A stretch of 14,484 bases of DNA from SIG452 sp045541975 (lineage in GTDB: Bacteria > Bacillota > Clostridia > UMGS1840): assembly GCA_045541975.1 (NCBI GenBank), contig JAZQKB010000025.1, positions 1-14,484 of the forward strand. Direction: 5' to 3'. A program made the position numbers and the translations under genes. This document shows, piece by piece, positions 1 through 8,128 of this stretch. Under the pieces are notes generated by a model. It was not told the origin of the DNA. It worked only from the letters and a program-made list of their open reading frames with translations, and searched no databases. Every line of letters begins with the position of its first letter. Position 1 is the stretch's first letter.

Positions 1-151
1 TAGAGTCATATCTGAGCATATAAACCATGTATTCTAAATCAATGAAGGGGTCATTGATTGCAACAACGTCAACTTTGCCGTTTTCCATTGCAGCTCTGAA
101 TACCAGTCTACCGATTCTACCGAAACCGTTAATACCAACTCTTGCTTTCAT
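1..151 (-). CDS. gap: Glyceraldehyde-3-phosphate dehydrogenase, N-terminal part (runs off the window)
   Basis: Glycolytic enzyme that oxidises and phosphorylates glyceraldehyde-3-phosphate to 1,3-bisphosphoglycerate with NAD in the cytoplasm. Only the first 50 codons are inside the window. Reading back from the ATG at 151, residues 1-16 contain the Rossmann dinucleotide motif (INGFGRIGR at 7-15), and AINDPF at 31-36 is the usual adenosine-binding strand end. The segment DPFIDLEYMVYMLRYDS (34-50) is typical of the GapA/eukaryote-like subtype. The catalytic cysteine would lie beyond the edge. The start has only a weak CAGG (163-160) 8 nt upstream; a better AAAGGA (186-181) is separated from the start by a hairpin (162-179). 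The gene has its own promoter at 274-302. The family call is secure; the class and cofactor preference cannot be judged from 50 residues. Confidence 0.95.
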   Translation of the reverse strand, partial: MKARVGINGFGRIGRLVFRAAMENGKVDVVAINDPFIDLEYMVYMLRYDS

Positions 152-161
152 GATGAATACC

Positions 162-179
162 TGTGCCAAACTTGGCACA
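162..179 (-). promoter_or_regulatory. Perfect hairpin or palindrome in the gap leader, just before the start codon
   Basis: TGTGCCAA and TTGGCACA are perfect inverted repeats with only two bases between them, ending 10 nt before the gap ATG. As RNA this folds as GUGCCA-AGUU-UGGCAC. It lies between an AAAGGA (186-181) and the AUG, and its last bases overlap the weak CAGG. A second small hairpin (TGGCA/TGCCA) lies at 197-210, and its TTGCCAAG arm could instead pair with the UUUGGCA arm here. It may be a translational control element or a dimeric repressor site. The inverted repeat is seen directly; its role is inference. Confidence 0.5.
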
Positions 180-273
180 TTCCTTTCTTACGTACTTGGC
201 AATTCTGCCATATATAAAATTTTTTTAACAAAGATTTGTAAGGATAAATTTTCCTTTTCCAAAAACCTTATCT

Positions 274-302
274 ATTATACTACATTGACAAAAAAATATC
301 AA
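274..302 (-). promoter_or_regulatory. Sigma-A promoter for gap
   Basis: Minus-strand -35 TTGATA (302-297), 17-bp spacer, -10 TATAAT (279-274). This predicts a start near 267 and a leader of about 115 nt containing two hairpins before the gap ATG. It lies between guaB and gap, so gap can be transcribed independently of guaB. No convincing intrinsic terminator for guaB was seen between 303 and 364. Confidence 0.85.
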
Positions 303-364
303 GCTTTTTTTATCATTTTTTTATGCAAATACAAATTTTAGTAAAAATAAACAAGTTTCACAAA

Positions 365-1870
365 TTATTTACCGATTGCTTTGTCTTTTAAGATAACGTC
401 GTGGGCGCCACCTTCCACAATACTGGTGGAAGAAACACGAGTCAGTTTTGCTTTTTTCTGCAGTTCATCAATGGTTAATGCACCACAGTTACACATGGTG
501 GATTTTACTTTCTTCAAAGTAACACTTACGTTATCATGCAAAGATCCTGCATAAGGAACATAGGAGTCAACCCCTTCTTCAAAAGAAAGTTTTGCCTGTC
601 CCCCACTGTCATATCTTTGCCAGTTTCTTGCACGGTTAGAACCTTCGCCCCAATATTCTTTGAAATAATTGCCGTTAATATTGACTTTCTGTGTGGGACT
701 TTCGTCAAAACGGGAGAAATATCTGCCCAGCATTACAAAGTCAGAACCCATAGCTAATGCTAAAGTGATGTGGTAATCGTGTACAATACCGCCATCGGAA
801 CAAATCGGCACATAAATACCGGTTTCTTTATAATACTCGTCTCTTGCTTTTGCAACGTCAATCACACTGGTAGCCTGTCCGCGGCCAATCCCTTTGGTTT
901 CACGGGTGATACAGATAGAACCGCCGCCAATACCAACTTTAATGAAGTCTGCGCCTGCTTCCGCTAAGAAACGGAAACCTTCTGCATCCACAACGTTACC
1001 TGCACCGATTTTAATTTTATCACCATATTTTGCTCTCGCAAATTCTAAAGTTCTCTTCTGCCATTCGGTATAGCCTTCAGAAGAGTCAATGCATAATACG
1101 TCTGCACCTGCTTCAACCAACGCAGGGATTCTTTCTTCGTAGTCACGGGTGTTGATCCCTGCACCTACAATATAACGTTTATCAGAATCCAATAATTCCA
1201 ACGGATTTTCCTTATGAGAAGCATAATCCTTCCGGAATACAAAATACATCAGATTACCGTTATCATCCACGATGGGGAGAGAATTTAATTTGTGATCCCA
1301 GATAATGTCATTTGCTTCTTTTAAAGTAGTTCTTGCATTACCGGTAATCAGCTTTTCTAAGGGAGTCATCAGCTCGGAAACCTTCACATCCAAAGAAAGT
1401 CTGGAAACACGGTAGTCTCTGGAGGTGATTACCCCTAAGAGTTTACCGTTAGGCTTGCCATCGTCGGTAACAGCCACGGTGGAGTGACCTGTTTTTTCTA
1501 AAAGCTCTAAAATATCTGCTAAAGTCTGGTCCGGTTTAATATTGGAATCACTGTAAACAAAGCCTGCTTTATGCGCTTTGACACGACGAACCATATCAGC
1601 TTCTTCTTCGATTGTCTGAGAACCGTAAATAAAGGAGACGCCGCCTTCCATTGCTAAAGCAACGGCAAGTTTTTCCCCGGATACAGACTGCATAATTGCA
1701 GAAACCATCGGAATATTTAAACTGATAGGACATTCTTCCTGTCCTTTTTTATATCTTACCAGAGGTGTTTTTAAACTTACCTTATCCGGAATACACTCAC
1801 AGGAGGAATAACCCGGAACCAGCAGATATTCACTGAAGGTATGAGATTCATTTTCAAAAAAATAAGCCAC
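365..1870 (-). CDS. guaB: Inosine-5'-monophosphate dehydrogenase, Tritrichomonas-like subtype
   Basis: Catalyses NAD-dependent oxidation of IMP to XMP, the committed step of GMP synthesis. It has 501 residues, a normal length. The TIM barrel (about 1-105 and 225-501) is interrupted by a pair of CBS domains (about 106-222). The active-site loop GIGGGSICITRE places the catalytic cysteine at 320. The flap motif NWQRYD gives the Arg419-Tyr420 dyad. The phosphate-binding SDGGI is at 358-362, and GGAHDVI lies near the C-terminus. The start is GTG, chosen because AAGGAG lies 8-9 nt upstream and no better in-frame ATG exists. The sequence strongly resembles the T. foetus enzyme as I remember it, whose catalytic residues are Cys319, Arg418 and Tyr419. 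It has its own promoter (1921-1949) and short leader, with no G-box or purine riboswitch visible. Confidence 0.97.
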   Translation of the reverse strand: MAYFFENESHTFSEYLLVPGYSSCECIPDKVSLKTPLVRYKKGQEECPISLNIPMVSAIMQSVSGEKLAVALAMEGGVSFIYGSQTIEEEADMVRRVKAHKAGFVYSDSNIKPDQTLADILELLEKTGHSTVAVTDDGKPNGKLLGVITSRDYRVSRLSLDVKVSELMTPLEKLITGNARTTLKEANDIIWDHKLNSLPIVDDNGNLMYFVFRKDYASHKENPLELLDSDKRYIVGAGINTRDYEERIPALVEAGADVLCIDSSEGYTEWQKRTLEFARAKYGDKIKIGAGNVVDAEGFRFLAEAGADFIKVGIGGGSICITRETKGIGRGQATSVIDVAKARDEYYKETGIYVPICSDGGIVHDYHITLALAMGSDFVMLGRYFSRFDESPTQKVNINGNYFKEYWGEGSNRARNWQRYDSGGQAKLSFEEGVDSYVPYAGSLHDNVSVTLKKVKSTMCNCGALTIDELQKKAKLTRVSSTSIVEGGAHDVILKDKAIGK

Positions 1871-1920
1871 TGTTTTTTCTCCTTCTTTCTTTGATTGGAT
1901 TCAAAATGATTATTGTATCT

Positions 1921-1949
1921 ATTTTACAATATTTCTCGAATAATGTCAA
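1921..1949 (-). promoter_or_regulatory. Sigma-A promoter for guaB
   Basis: Minus-strand -35 TTGACA (1949-1944), 17-bp spacer, -10 TAAAAT (1926-1921). The predicted start near 1914 gives a leader of about 44 nt, too short for a riboswitch. A 5-bp ATCTT/AAGAT hairpin lies just upstream at 1951-1964 but lacks a following T run, so obg transcripts may read through into guaB. Confidence 0.85.
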
Positions 1950-1984
1950 TATCTTTCACAAGATTTTGAGAGATTTATCGAGCC

Positions 1985-3256
1985 TTATTCCACAAAATCA
2001 AACTGCGCATCATCAATGATAATGGTATCGCCCTCTTTTGCGCCCTTTTCTTTTAAGGCAGCAATGATTCCCGATTTAATCAATGCCCGTTGTAAATACT
2101 GCAAGGATTCGTAATCGGTGAAGTTGGTGGAATTGATTAATTTTTCCGGTAAATCCCCTTCTAAAATAAATACATCGTTTTCACGGATAATGGTGAAAGG
2201 TTCTTCAGATTCTCTTACCAAAAGTTCTCGATCCACAACTTCTACTGCTTCTTCCGGCGGAATTTGAGACAACCGTTCTCTTGTGTATGCCATTAGTTCG
2301 TCCACACCTTCCCGGGTAGCTCCGGAAATAAAGAAAACTTGATATCCGTCTGCCTCCATTTTAGAACGGAACTTATCCAAAATTGTTTTGTCGTATACTA
2401 AATCAATTTTATTTCCTACCACAATCTGTTCTTTTTGGGAAAGACGCTGGGAATACTGTTTTAATTCTTCATTAATGGTACGAAAATCCTCAATAGGATC
2501 TCTTCCTTCAAAACCGGAAACATCAATCACATGCAAAAGCAGTCTGGTTCGTTCGGTATGACGTAAAAAGGCATGTCCTAAACCAACACCTTCGCTAGCA
2601 CCTTCAATAATACCGGGGATATCCGCCATAACAAAGCTTTCCCCTTCCCCAAAATCTACCACTCCTAGGTTGGGAATTAAAGTGGTAAAATGGTAATTTG
2701 CAATTTTAGGTTTGCAGGAGCTTACCATAGACAGTAAAGTGGATTTTCCAACATTTGGAAATCCTAAAAGCCCAACATCGGCAAGCATTTTTAATTCCAG
2801 TTCTACGTTCAGTTCTTCCCCTTTTCTACCGGGTTTGGCAAAACGGGGTGCCTGACGCTTAGGTGTGGCAAATTTGGCATTCCCAAACCCGCCTTTTCCG
2901 CCTTTGGCAACAACCACCTGTTTGCCGTCTTCCGATAAATCAGCTAAATATACACCTAGGTCACTGTCTTTAATCGCAGTGCCAACGGGAACCTTGATGA
3001 TTAAATCAGCACCGTCTTTTCCGGTACAGTTTCCTCCTACACCGTTGCCACCGTGCTCTGCAACATATTTTCTTTTGTAACGAAAATCCATTAAGGTTGA
3101 TAAATTGCGATCAGCCACAAAAATTATGTCGCCACCTTTTCCGCCGTCCCCTCCGTCTGGGCCGCCGGATGCAACATATTTTTCCCGATGAAATGCAACC
3201 GCACCGTTTCCGCCGTTTCCTGCCTTAATAAAAATTCGCGCCATATCAACAAACAT
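1985..3256 (-). CDS. obg: Obg family GTPase (ribosome assembly / stress)
   Basis: Essential GTPase that associates with the large ribosomal subunit and links ribosome maturation to nutrient and stress state. It has 423 residues in three parts. The glycine-rich Obg fold (1-158) carries many GG pairs. The G domain has G1 GFPNVGKS at 165-172, TT at 191-192, DIPG at 212-215, NKID at 282-285 and SGA at 311-313. The C-terminal OCT domain (about 350-423) is the Firmicutes type. I set the start at the ATG at 3256: AAGGAGG (3270-3264) lies 7 nt upstream. A longer reading from a TTG at 3274 would place the start codon upstream of the Shine-Dalgarno and is unlikely. It starts 33 nt after proA and is the last gene of the probable smc operon. 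Confidence 0.97.
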   Translation of the reverse strand: MFVDMARIFIKAGNGGNGAVAFHREKYVASGGPDGGDGGKGGDIIFVADRNLSTLMDFRYKRKYVAEHGGNGVGGNCTGKDGADLIIKVPVGTAIKDSDLGVYLADLSEDGKQVVVAKGGKGGFGNAKFATPKRQAPRFAKPGRKGEELNVELELKMLADVGLLGFPNVGKSTLLSMVSSCKPKIANYHFTTLIPNLGVVDFGEGESFVMADIPGIIEGASEGVGLGHAFLRHTERTRLLLHVIDVSGFEGRDPIEDFRTINEELKQYSQRLSQKEQIVVGNKIDLVYDKTILDKFRSKMEADGYQVFFISGATREGVDELMAYTRERLSQIPPEEAVEVVDRELLVRESEEPFTIIRENDVFILEGDLPEKLINSTNFTDYESLQYLQRALIKSGIIAALKEKGAKEGDTIIIDDAQFDFVE

Positions 3257-3289
3257 CAGGATTCCTCCTTCCAAATCATTTTTTCTTAG

Positions 3290-4531
3290 TTACCCGCGAA
3301 TCTGACCATTTCCATAAATAATGTATTTTACGGTAGTCAAAGCTTCCAGTCCCATGGGGCCTCTTGCATGAAGCTTCTGGGTGGAAATACCGATTTCCGC
3401 ACCGTAGCCAAATTCAAAACCGTCGGTAAACCGTGTGGAAGCATTCACATATACCGCTGCCGCATCCACGGATTTCAAAAACTTCTGAGAATTTTCGTAG
3501 CTGTTGGTTACGATACATTCAGAGTGTTTGGTGTTATGGGTATTAATGTGAGAAATTGCTTCGTCAATTCCGGAAACAACTTTCACAGATAAAATCAAAT
3601 CGTTATATTCTGTATAAAAATCTTCGTCAGTTGCAGAATTTGCGGAAATGACCTGCAAGGTCTTTTCACAGCCACGAAGTTCAACGCCTTTTTCTTCCAG
3701 GACTTTTTTTGCCATGGGCAAAAACTCTTTCGCAACTTTTTCGGAAACCAGCAGACTTTCGCAAGCATTACAAACGGAAGGGCGCTGCGTTTTCGCATTG
3801 ACTAGAATGGAAAGTGCCATATCTAAATCAGCAGAATCATCAACATAGGTATGGCAGTTTCCTGTGCCTGTTTCAATGACAGGAATGGTAGCATTTTCTA
3901 CCACCGTTTTGATAAGACCTGCACCACCTCTGGGAATTAACACATCCACAATGCCATTTAACTGCATCATTTCTTTGGCTGTTTCACGGCTGGTATCAGA
4001 TAGCAGTTCTACAGTGCTTTCAGGAAGTCCTGCAGAAACAATGGCTTCCTTCATCACTTTTGTTAATGCCAGATTGGAGCAAAGTGCCTCTTTACCGCCA
4101 CGAAGCAAAGTTGCATTCCCGGTTTTTAAGGTTAGGCAAACTGCATCCACTGTAACATTAGGACGTGCTTCGTAAATAATACCAACTAAGCCTAAAGGAA
4201 CTCTCTTTTTGCCAATTACTAAACCGTTGGGACGTTCGGTCATATTGATCACTTCCCCAACCGGATCCTTTAAAGCTGCAACCTGACGAACACCTTCTGC
4301 CATATCAGAGATTCTCTCTTTGGTCAAACGAAGGCGGTCAATCATCGTGGGACGCACACCGTTTATTTCGGCGTTAGCAATATCTTTTTCATTTTCTGCT
4401 AAAATATAGTCCGTGTTTTTCAGCAGATGATCAGCAATTTTCAAAAGTGCATCATTTTTCTGAGAAATTCCTGCCAGAGATAATGTGTAGCTTGCTTCTT
4501 TTGCCAATAAAGCTTGTTCTCGTAATTTCAT
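3290..4531 (-). CDS. proA: Glutamate-5-semialdehyde (gamma-glutamyl phosphate) reductase
   Basis: Second step of proline synthesis: NADPH-dependent reduction of gamma-glutamyl phosphate to glutamate-5-semialdehyde. It has 413 residues, the normal size for this aldehyde-dehydrogenase-fold family. Visible family segments are VPLGLVGIIYEARPNVT (111-127), the catalytic loop RPSVCNACE (250-258) with the probable nucleophile Cys254, and the C-terminal GYGAEIGISTQKLHARGPMG (375-394). The start is the ATG at 4531. AAGGAG (4547-4542) lies 10 nt upstream, inside the end of proB; a frame extension upstream of this ATG only overlaps proB and encodes nothing conserved. The proB stop is one base before this ATG, so the two are translationally coupled, which suits the labile phosphate intermediate passed between them. 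Confidence 0.97.
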   Translation of the reverse strand: MKLREQALLAKEASYTLSLAGISQKNDALLKIADHLLKNTDYILAENEKDIANAEINGVRPTMIDRLRLTKERISDMAEGVRQVAALKDPVGEVINMTERPNGLVIGKKRVPLGLVGIIYEARPNVTVDAVCLTLKTGNATLLRGGKEALCSNLALTKVMKEAIVSAGLPESTVELLSDTSRETAKEMMQLNGIVDVLIPRGGAGLIKTVVENATIPVIETGTGNCHTYVDDSADLDMALSILVNAKTQRPSVCNACESLLVSEKVAKEFLPMAKKVLEEKGVELRGCEKTLQVISANSATDEDFYTEYNDLILSVKVVSGIDEAISHINTHNTKHSECIVTNSYENSQKFLKSVDAAAVYVNASTRFTDGFEFGYGAEIGISTQKLHARGPMGLEALTTVKYIIYGNGQIRG

Positions 4532-4532
4532 T

Positions 4533-5327
4533 CTACACGTTCTCCTTTCCACCATGAAATGCAGTGCCAACAGCTTCCCCGTCAACAATCTGATAAATAA
4601 TTTCAGGATCATCGCCCTGAGCGATGACAGTTGTAATGCTATCTTTTTTAGCAATTTCTGCGGCTAATATCTTAGTATACATGCCGCCGGTGCCTAATTT
4701 AGAACCGGCACCACCTGCTTTCGCTTTGATTTCATCAGTAATTTCATAGATATCTGAAATCAGTTTCGCATCCGGATGTTCTTTCGGATTATCGTTATAG
4801 TAGCCGTCGATATCGGTTAAGATAATCAGCAAATCTGCACCAACTAATCTTGCCACATAAGCAGATAAGGTATCGTTGTCACCAAATTCGATTTCTTCGG
4901 TAGAAATAACGTCATTTTCATTAACAATCGGAATCACGCCCATGTCCAGCAAAACAGAAAACGTATTCACTGCATTGTGGCGGGAATGTTCATTATCAAT
5001 AATGTATTTGGTAATCAGAATCTGAGCAACATCTTTGCCGTACTGGGCAAAAAACTTATCATAAATTGCCATCAGCTGACACTGACCAACTGCGGCAGTT
5101 GCCTGTTTTTCTCTCACTTCGGTAGGCTTTTTTGGAAGATTCAGTTTTGCTACCCCTACCCCAATTGCACCCGAAGATACCAAAACCACTTTTTTGCCTT
5201 GATTCTGAAGGTCTGATAATACCATTACCAGTTTTTCAATTCGTCTATAATTCATTTTACCGTTATCGTAAGTTAAAGAACTTGTACCGATTTTTACCAC
5301 AACGGTATTTGATTTTAGTTGTCTCAT
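4533..5327 (-). CDS. proB: Glutamate 5-kinase, short form without PUA domain
   Basis: First step of proline synthesis: ATP-dependent phosphorylation of glutamate to gamma-glutamyl phosphate, usually feedback-inhibited by proline. It has 264 residues, a complete amino-acid-kinase fold. Motifs are VVVKIGTSSLT (9-19), SSGAIGVG (51-58), the glutamate-binding VNENDVIS (135-142) followed by FGDNDTLSA (148-156), TDIDGYY (171-177) and the nucleotide-binding GTGGMYTK (212-219). It lacks the C-terminal PUA domain present in the longer (about 367-residue) E. coli enzyme. The ATG is 3 nt after the UPF0182 gene's stop codon, with AGAGGA (5340-5335) 7 nt upstream and overlapping the end of that gene, so translation of the two is probably coupled. 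No T-box or separate promoter was seen. Confidence 0.97.
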   Translation of the reverse strand: MRQLKSNTVVVKIGTSSLTYDNGKMNYRRIEKLVMVLSDLQNQGKKVVLVSSGAIGVGVAKLNLPKKPTEVREKQATAAVGQCQLMAIYDKFFAQYGKDVAQILITKYIIDNEHSRHNAVNTFSVLLDMGVIPIVNENDVISTEEIEFGDNDTLSAYVARLVGADLLIILTDIDGYYNDNPKEHPDAKLISDIYEITDEIKAKAGGAGSKLGTGGMYTKILAAEIAKKDSITTVIAQGDDPEIIYQIVDGEAVGTAFHGGKENV

Positions 5328-5330
5328 AAT

Positions 5331-8096
5331 TTATTCCTCTATCTTCTCGGTTTCGCCGGAAATCCCGTTTAATTCGTTAATAATGGTTTCCAGTTCAGCC
5401 ATAGCTTTGCCAAATTCCTCCCAGTTACCGTTCTGAGTAGCTTCCCGGACCCGGTGATACGCTTTCGTGATTTTTTCGATATTTTCAACGCTGATATCAG
5501 CTGGTGGTAGTGGAATCTCAGGTTCCGGTAAAAGAAGGTCTGCTCCATTGATTGGTTCACCCGAAGGATCAATAGGCGCAAACAAAGCATCCACTGCTTG
5601 CCGTAATGTGGAATGAATGGCAATTTTACTGTCATATGCAGCAATTACCATTTTTAATTCCGGAAATGTATTTTTTCCGGCGGTTACATAAATCGGCTCT
5701 GCATATAAAACAGAATCTGCAACAGGAATCGTGATAAGATTTCCACGAATAATGGTAGATTCTCCGGAACCCCAGGCAGACATTACCTGAGCAATTTTCG
5801 GGTCGGAATTAATACGTTTTTCGATTTGAAGCGGTCCGTAGACAGTTTTTTCCTGTGGAAATTGCGCCAGTGTTAATTTTCCGTAGCAGTCTCCATCGGA
5901 ACCTGCCATAAACCATGCTACCATTGTATCCTTTCCTTTTTCGGTAAAGGGAATCAATAGGGTCAATTCCTGCTGTCCATCTCTCGTTAGCATCTGATAA
6001 GACGGCTTCATTCTGGTTTTTGCCTGATCCTCTGAAGTACTTTCTTTCCAGGAGGAACTTTCTGCGAAAATCTCATGAGCAACCTCCCAATCATCTGAGC
6101 GGTTATAGAAGGTTGCAGCATCGTCAATATGATATCGCTTTAAAATTTCAGTTTGAATACTGAAGTAAGTTTCTGGATATCTGACGCTATGTTTTAAATC
6201 CTCAGGAAATTCTTCCTTCATAAAGACATCCGGATAAATTTTCTGATACACATTGATCATTTTATCGGTAGGATCGGTAATGTAAATCTCTACAGTGCCG
6301 TCGTAAGAGTCTACCACTGCTTTTGCGGAATTTCGGATATAATTAAATTCGTCTTCGTATTTTTCTGCATACGGGAAATGTTTTGTGGTAGTGTAGGCAT
6401 CCACAATCCATTTTAAGTGTCCATCTGCATCCACCAATAAATACGGATCTTCATCAAATGTTAAAAACGGTGCTGCTATTTTAACACGGTCCAACACATT
6501 GGTATTAATCAGCAATTTACTTTCCGCTGTAATAAAACTGGAAGTAAGTAACTGATAATCTCCGTAACGGATCGCAAACAACAACCGGTTCAATCCGTTC
6601 AAAGGAATCCCCGATTGCCCCTGATATGAATTTTCAACGGCTTTTCCGTTGGATAGATAGTCAAACTCTTTTACCAAAGTGTTTACCACAGAATAATCGT
6701 CGTCATATTCTCCATAATAAATCCGTGGCTCAGTAACTTTGATTTGAGGTATTGTAGAAGTTACAGGAGTATCCTTCACATAAAGAACAGGATGACCGTC
6801 TGAAGTAACAGAATCTGCCGGCAACATCACCGCTCCAAAACCGTGGGTAAAGCGCATTTTGTCATTGGTATAGCTTTGTGAAGTGGGTGATTCTTCCAAT
6901 TTTTTAAGTTCTCGGGGAGAAACCATAACAGCTTGTTTATTACCGTTGATTTCATAGCTCACGGTATCAATATCAATGAACTCGTAATAATCACGGATTC
7001 CCTGAAGTTGACCGAGGATAGTATGTGTTGCATCCAGGTCAAGTAAACAGATCTGTTCAATGGCATGTTCATTTTCTGCTACGTTTTCTATAGTCCAGCT
7101 ATTTTCCGCCGGAAATTCCTGCTCCAACATATCATGTACGCCATATGCCGTTCTGGTGGCATCAATATGGTATCCAATATAAGGTGCTTCCATTTGTACT
7201 TCTGCAGGTTTTACATGAAAATACTGTGTGATCAAAGCACTTGCTGTAAAACCAATTAGCACAACAGGAATGATCAGCACTGTAAAAATTGCATATTTAA
7301 ACTTCGCCTTATTTAAGAAAATAAGTACACCAATAATCACAACTGCACAGATATACGGCATGATTCTATAGTATTTTAACCAAATATGAACATCCGTAAA
7401 TCCAGCACCGGATATTCCGGCAAATTCAGAATACAAAATATCTTCTGCTTTGAATTTATAGGAACAAAGGTGAATCAACACGATAATTAAAAGCTGAAAA
7501 ACAATGTGTGTGATAATTTTTTTATTGTGAACAAATTCTTTTAAGTTGGTAACACCCAAACGTCCGTATAAGAGCACATATAAAACGGAAACCAAAATGG
7601 AAACAAATATGGCAATTCCCATACAGCTATCTAACACAGTCATTGCAAACGGTCGAATAAATACATAGTAAGAAACATCCTGTCCAAAAATCGGGTCAGT
7701 CAGTCCCCACTCTGTTGTATTAATCAGCATCAAAAACTTTGAGCTTACTGCATCCTTGATAAACATTCCTGCAAAAACTGCCAGCGTTAAAGATAACAGC
7801 CAGATTGGAAACATCGGTTTTAAGAATCCAAACGTTTCATCCACATCCATCATTGTTTTTCGCACATGAAGTAAACTGAAAAAAATGGCGGCAAACACTA
7901 CCAAAAAACTCACCAGATGAATGAGCTGCTGCACCACAACATTTTTCAGAAAAACAGAAGCAAAGTTCTGCCCAACTTCCTGAATCTGAACGTATTGCAT
8001 ATAAAAATGATAGCCAGTAATCAGAATGATCATCAACAAAACAATACCGATTCCGATAGATAATCCTATCACTGTTTTTTTAAAGCCGTTGCTCAC
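5331..8096 (-). CDS. UPF0182 family large membrane protein, function unknown
   Basis: I recognise the UPF0182/COG1615 family but no established biochemical role. It has 921 residues. Seven hydrophobic segments lie in the first third, at about 8-28, 55-77, 97-113, 153-177, 195-211, 246-262 and 268-290. A large soluble, probably extracytoplasmic region follows (about 295-850), then a charged helical tail. Family-type segments include TDPIFGQDVSYYVF (133-146), EAPYIGYHIDATRTAYG (303-319), RFTHGFG, RYGDYQLL, the DAYTTT strand and NYIRNSAKAVVDSYDG. The region near 855-870 is proline-rich, and the last 45 residues form a predicted helix rich in Glu and Lys. The start is GTG, supported by AGGAG (8110-8106) 9 nt upstream. 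It lies 32 nt after ftsY and 3 nt before proB; being next to the SRP receptor gene fits a protein needing co-translational insertion but does not reveal its job. Confidence 0.9.
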   Translation of the reverse strand: MSNGFKKTVIGLSIGIGIVLLMIILITGYHFYMQYVQIQEVGQNFASVFLKNVVVQQLIHLVSFLVVFAAIFFSLLHVRKTMMDVDETFGFLKPMFPIWLLSLTLAVFAGMFIKDAVSSKFLMLINTTEWGLTDPIFGQDVSYYVFIRPFAMTVLDSCMGIAIFVSILVSVLYVLLYGRLGVTNLKEFVHNKKIITHIVFQLLIIVLIHLCSYKFKAEDILYSEFAGISGAGFTDVHIWLKYYRIMPYICAVVIIGVLIFLNKAKFKYAIFTVLIIPVVLIGFTASALITQYFHVKPAEVQMEAPYIGYHIDATRTAYGVHDMLEQEFPAENSWTIENVAENEHAIEQICLLDLDATHTILGQLQGIRDYYEFIDIDTVSYEINGNKQAVMVSPRELKKLEESPTSQSYTNDKMRFTHGFGAVMLPADSVTSDGHPVLYVKDTPVTSTIPQIKVTEPRIYYGEYDDDYSVVNTLVKEFDYLSNGKAVENSYQGQSGIPLNGLNRLLFAIRYGDYQLLTSSFITAESKLLINTNVLDRVKIAAPFLTFDEDPYLLVDADGHLKWIVDAYTTTKHFPYAEKYEDEFNYIRNSAKAVVDSYDGTVEIYITDPTDKMINVYQKIYPDVFMKEEFPEDLKHSVRYPETYFSIQTEILKRYHIDDAATFYNRSDDWEVAHEIFAESSSWKESTSEDQAKTRMKPSYQMLTRDGQQELTLLIPFTEKGKDTMVAWFMAGSDGDCYGKLTLAQFPQEKTVYGPLQIEKRINSDPKIAQVMSAWGSGESTIIRGNLITIPVADSVLYAEPIYVTAGKNTFPELKMVIAAYDSKIAIHSTLRQAVDALFAPIDPSGEPINGADLLLPEPEIPLPPADISVENIEKITKAYHRVREATQNGNWEEFGKAMAELETIINELNGISGETEKIEE

Positions 8097-8128
8097 AATT
8101 ATTCACTCCTCATGAAATGAGACAATTC

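Noticed and set aside
27..341. 104-codon plus-strand frame covering the gap start and the gap-guaB intergenic region
   Set aside because: It is antisense to the clear GapA N-terminus and runs through that gene's promoter. The protein has no recognisable domain and becomes low-complexity Phe/Lys in AT-rich DNA.
303..364. Intrinsic terminator for guaB
   Set aside because: The region has A and T runs but no GC-containing stem that I could find.
1951..1964. Intrinsic terminator for obg
   Set aside because: The stem is only 5 bp, AT-rich and not followed by a T run; it abuts the guaB -35 box.
3257..3274. Obg start at the upstream TTG
   Set aside because: The TTG is upstream of the AAGGAGG site, while the ATG at 3256 is ideally spaced and gives the normal Obg N-terminus.
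4532..4654. N-terminal extension of ProA by 41 residues
   Set aside because: It lies entirely within proB, has no family similarity, and a good RBS fits the ATG at 4531. The extended start is only an open-frame artefact.
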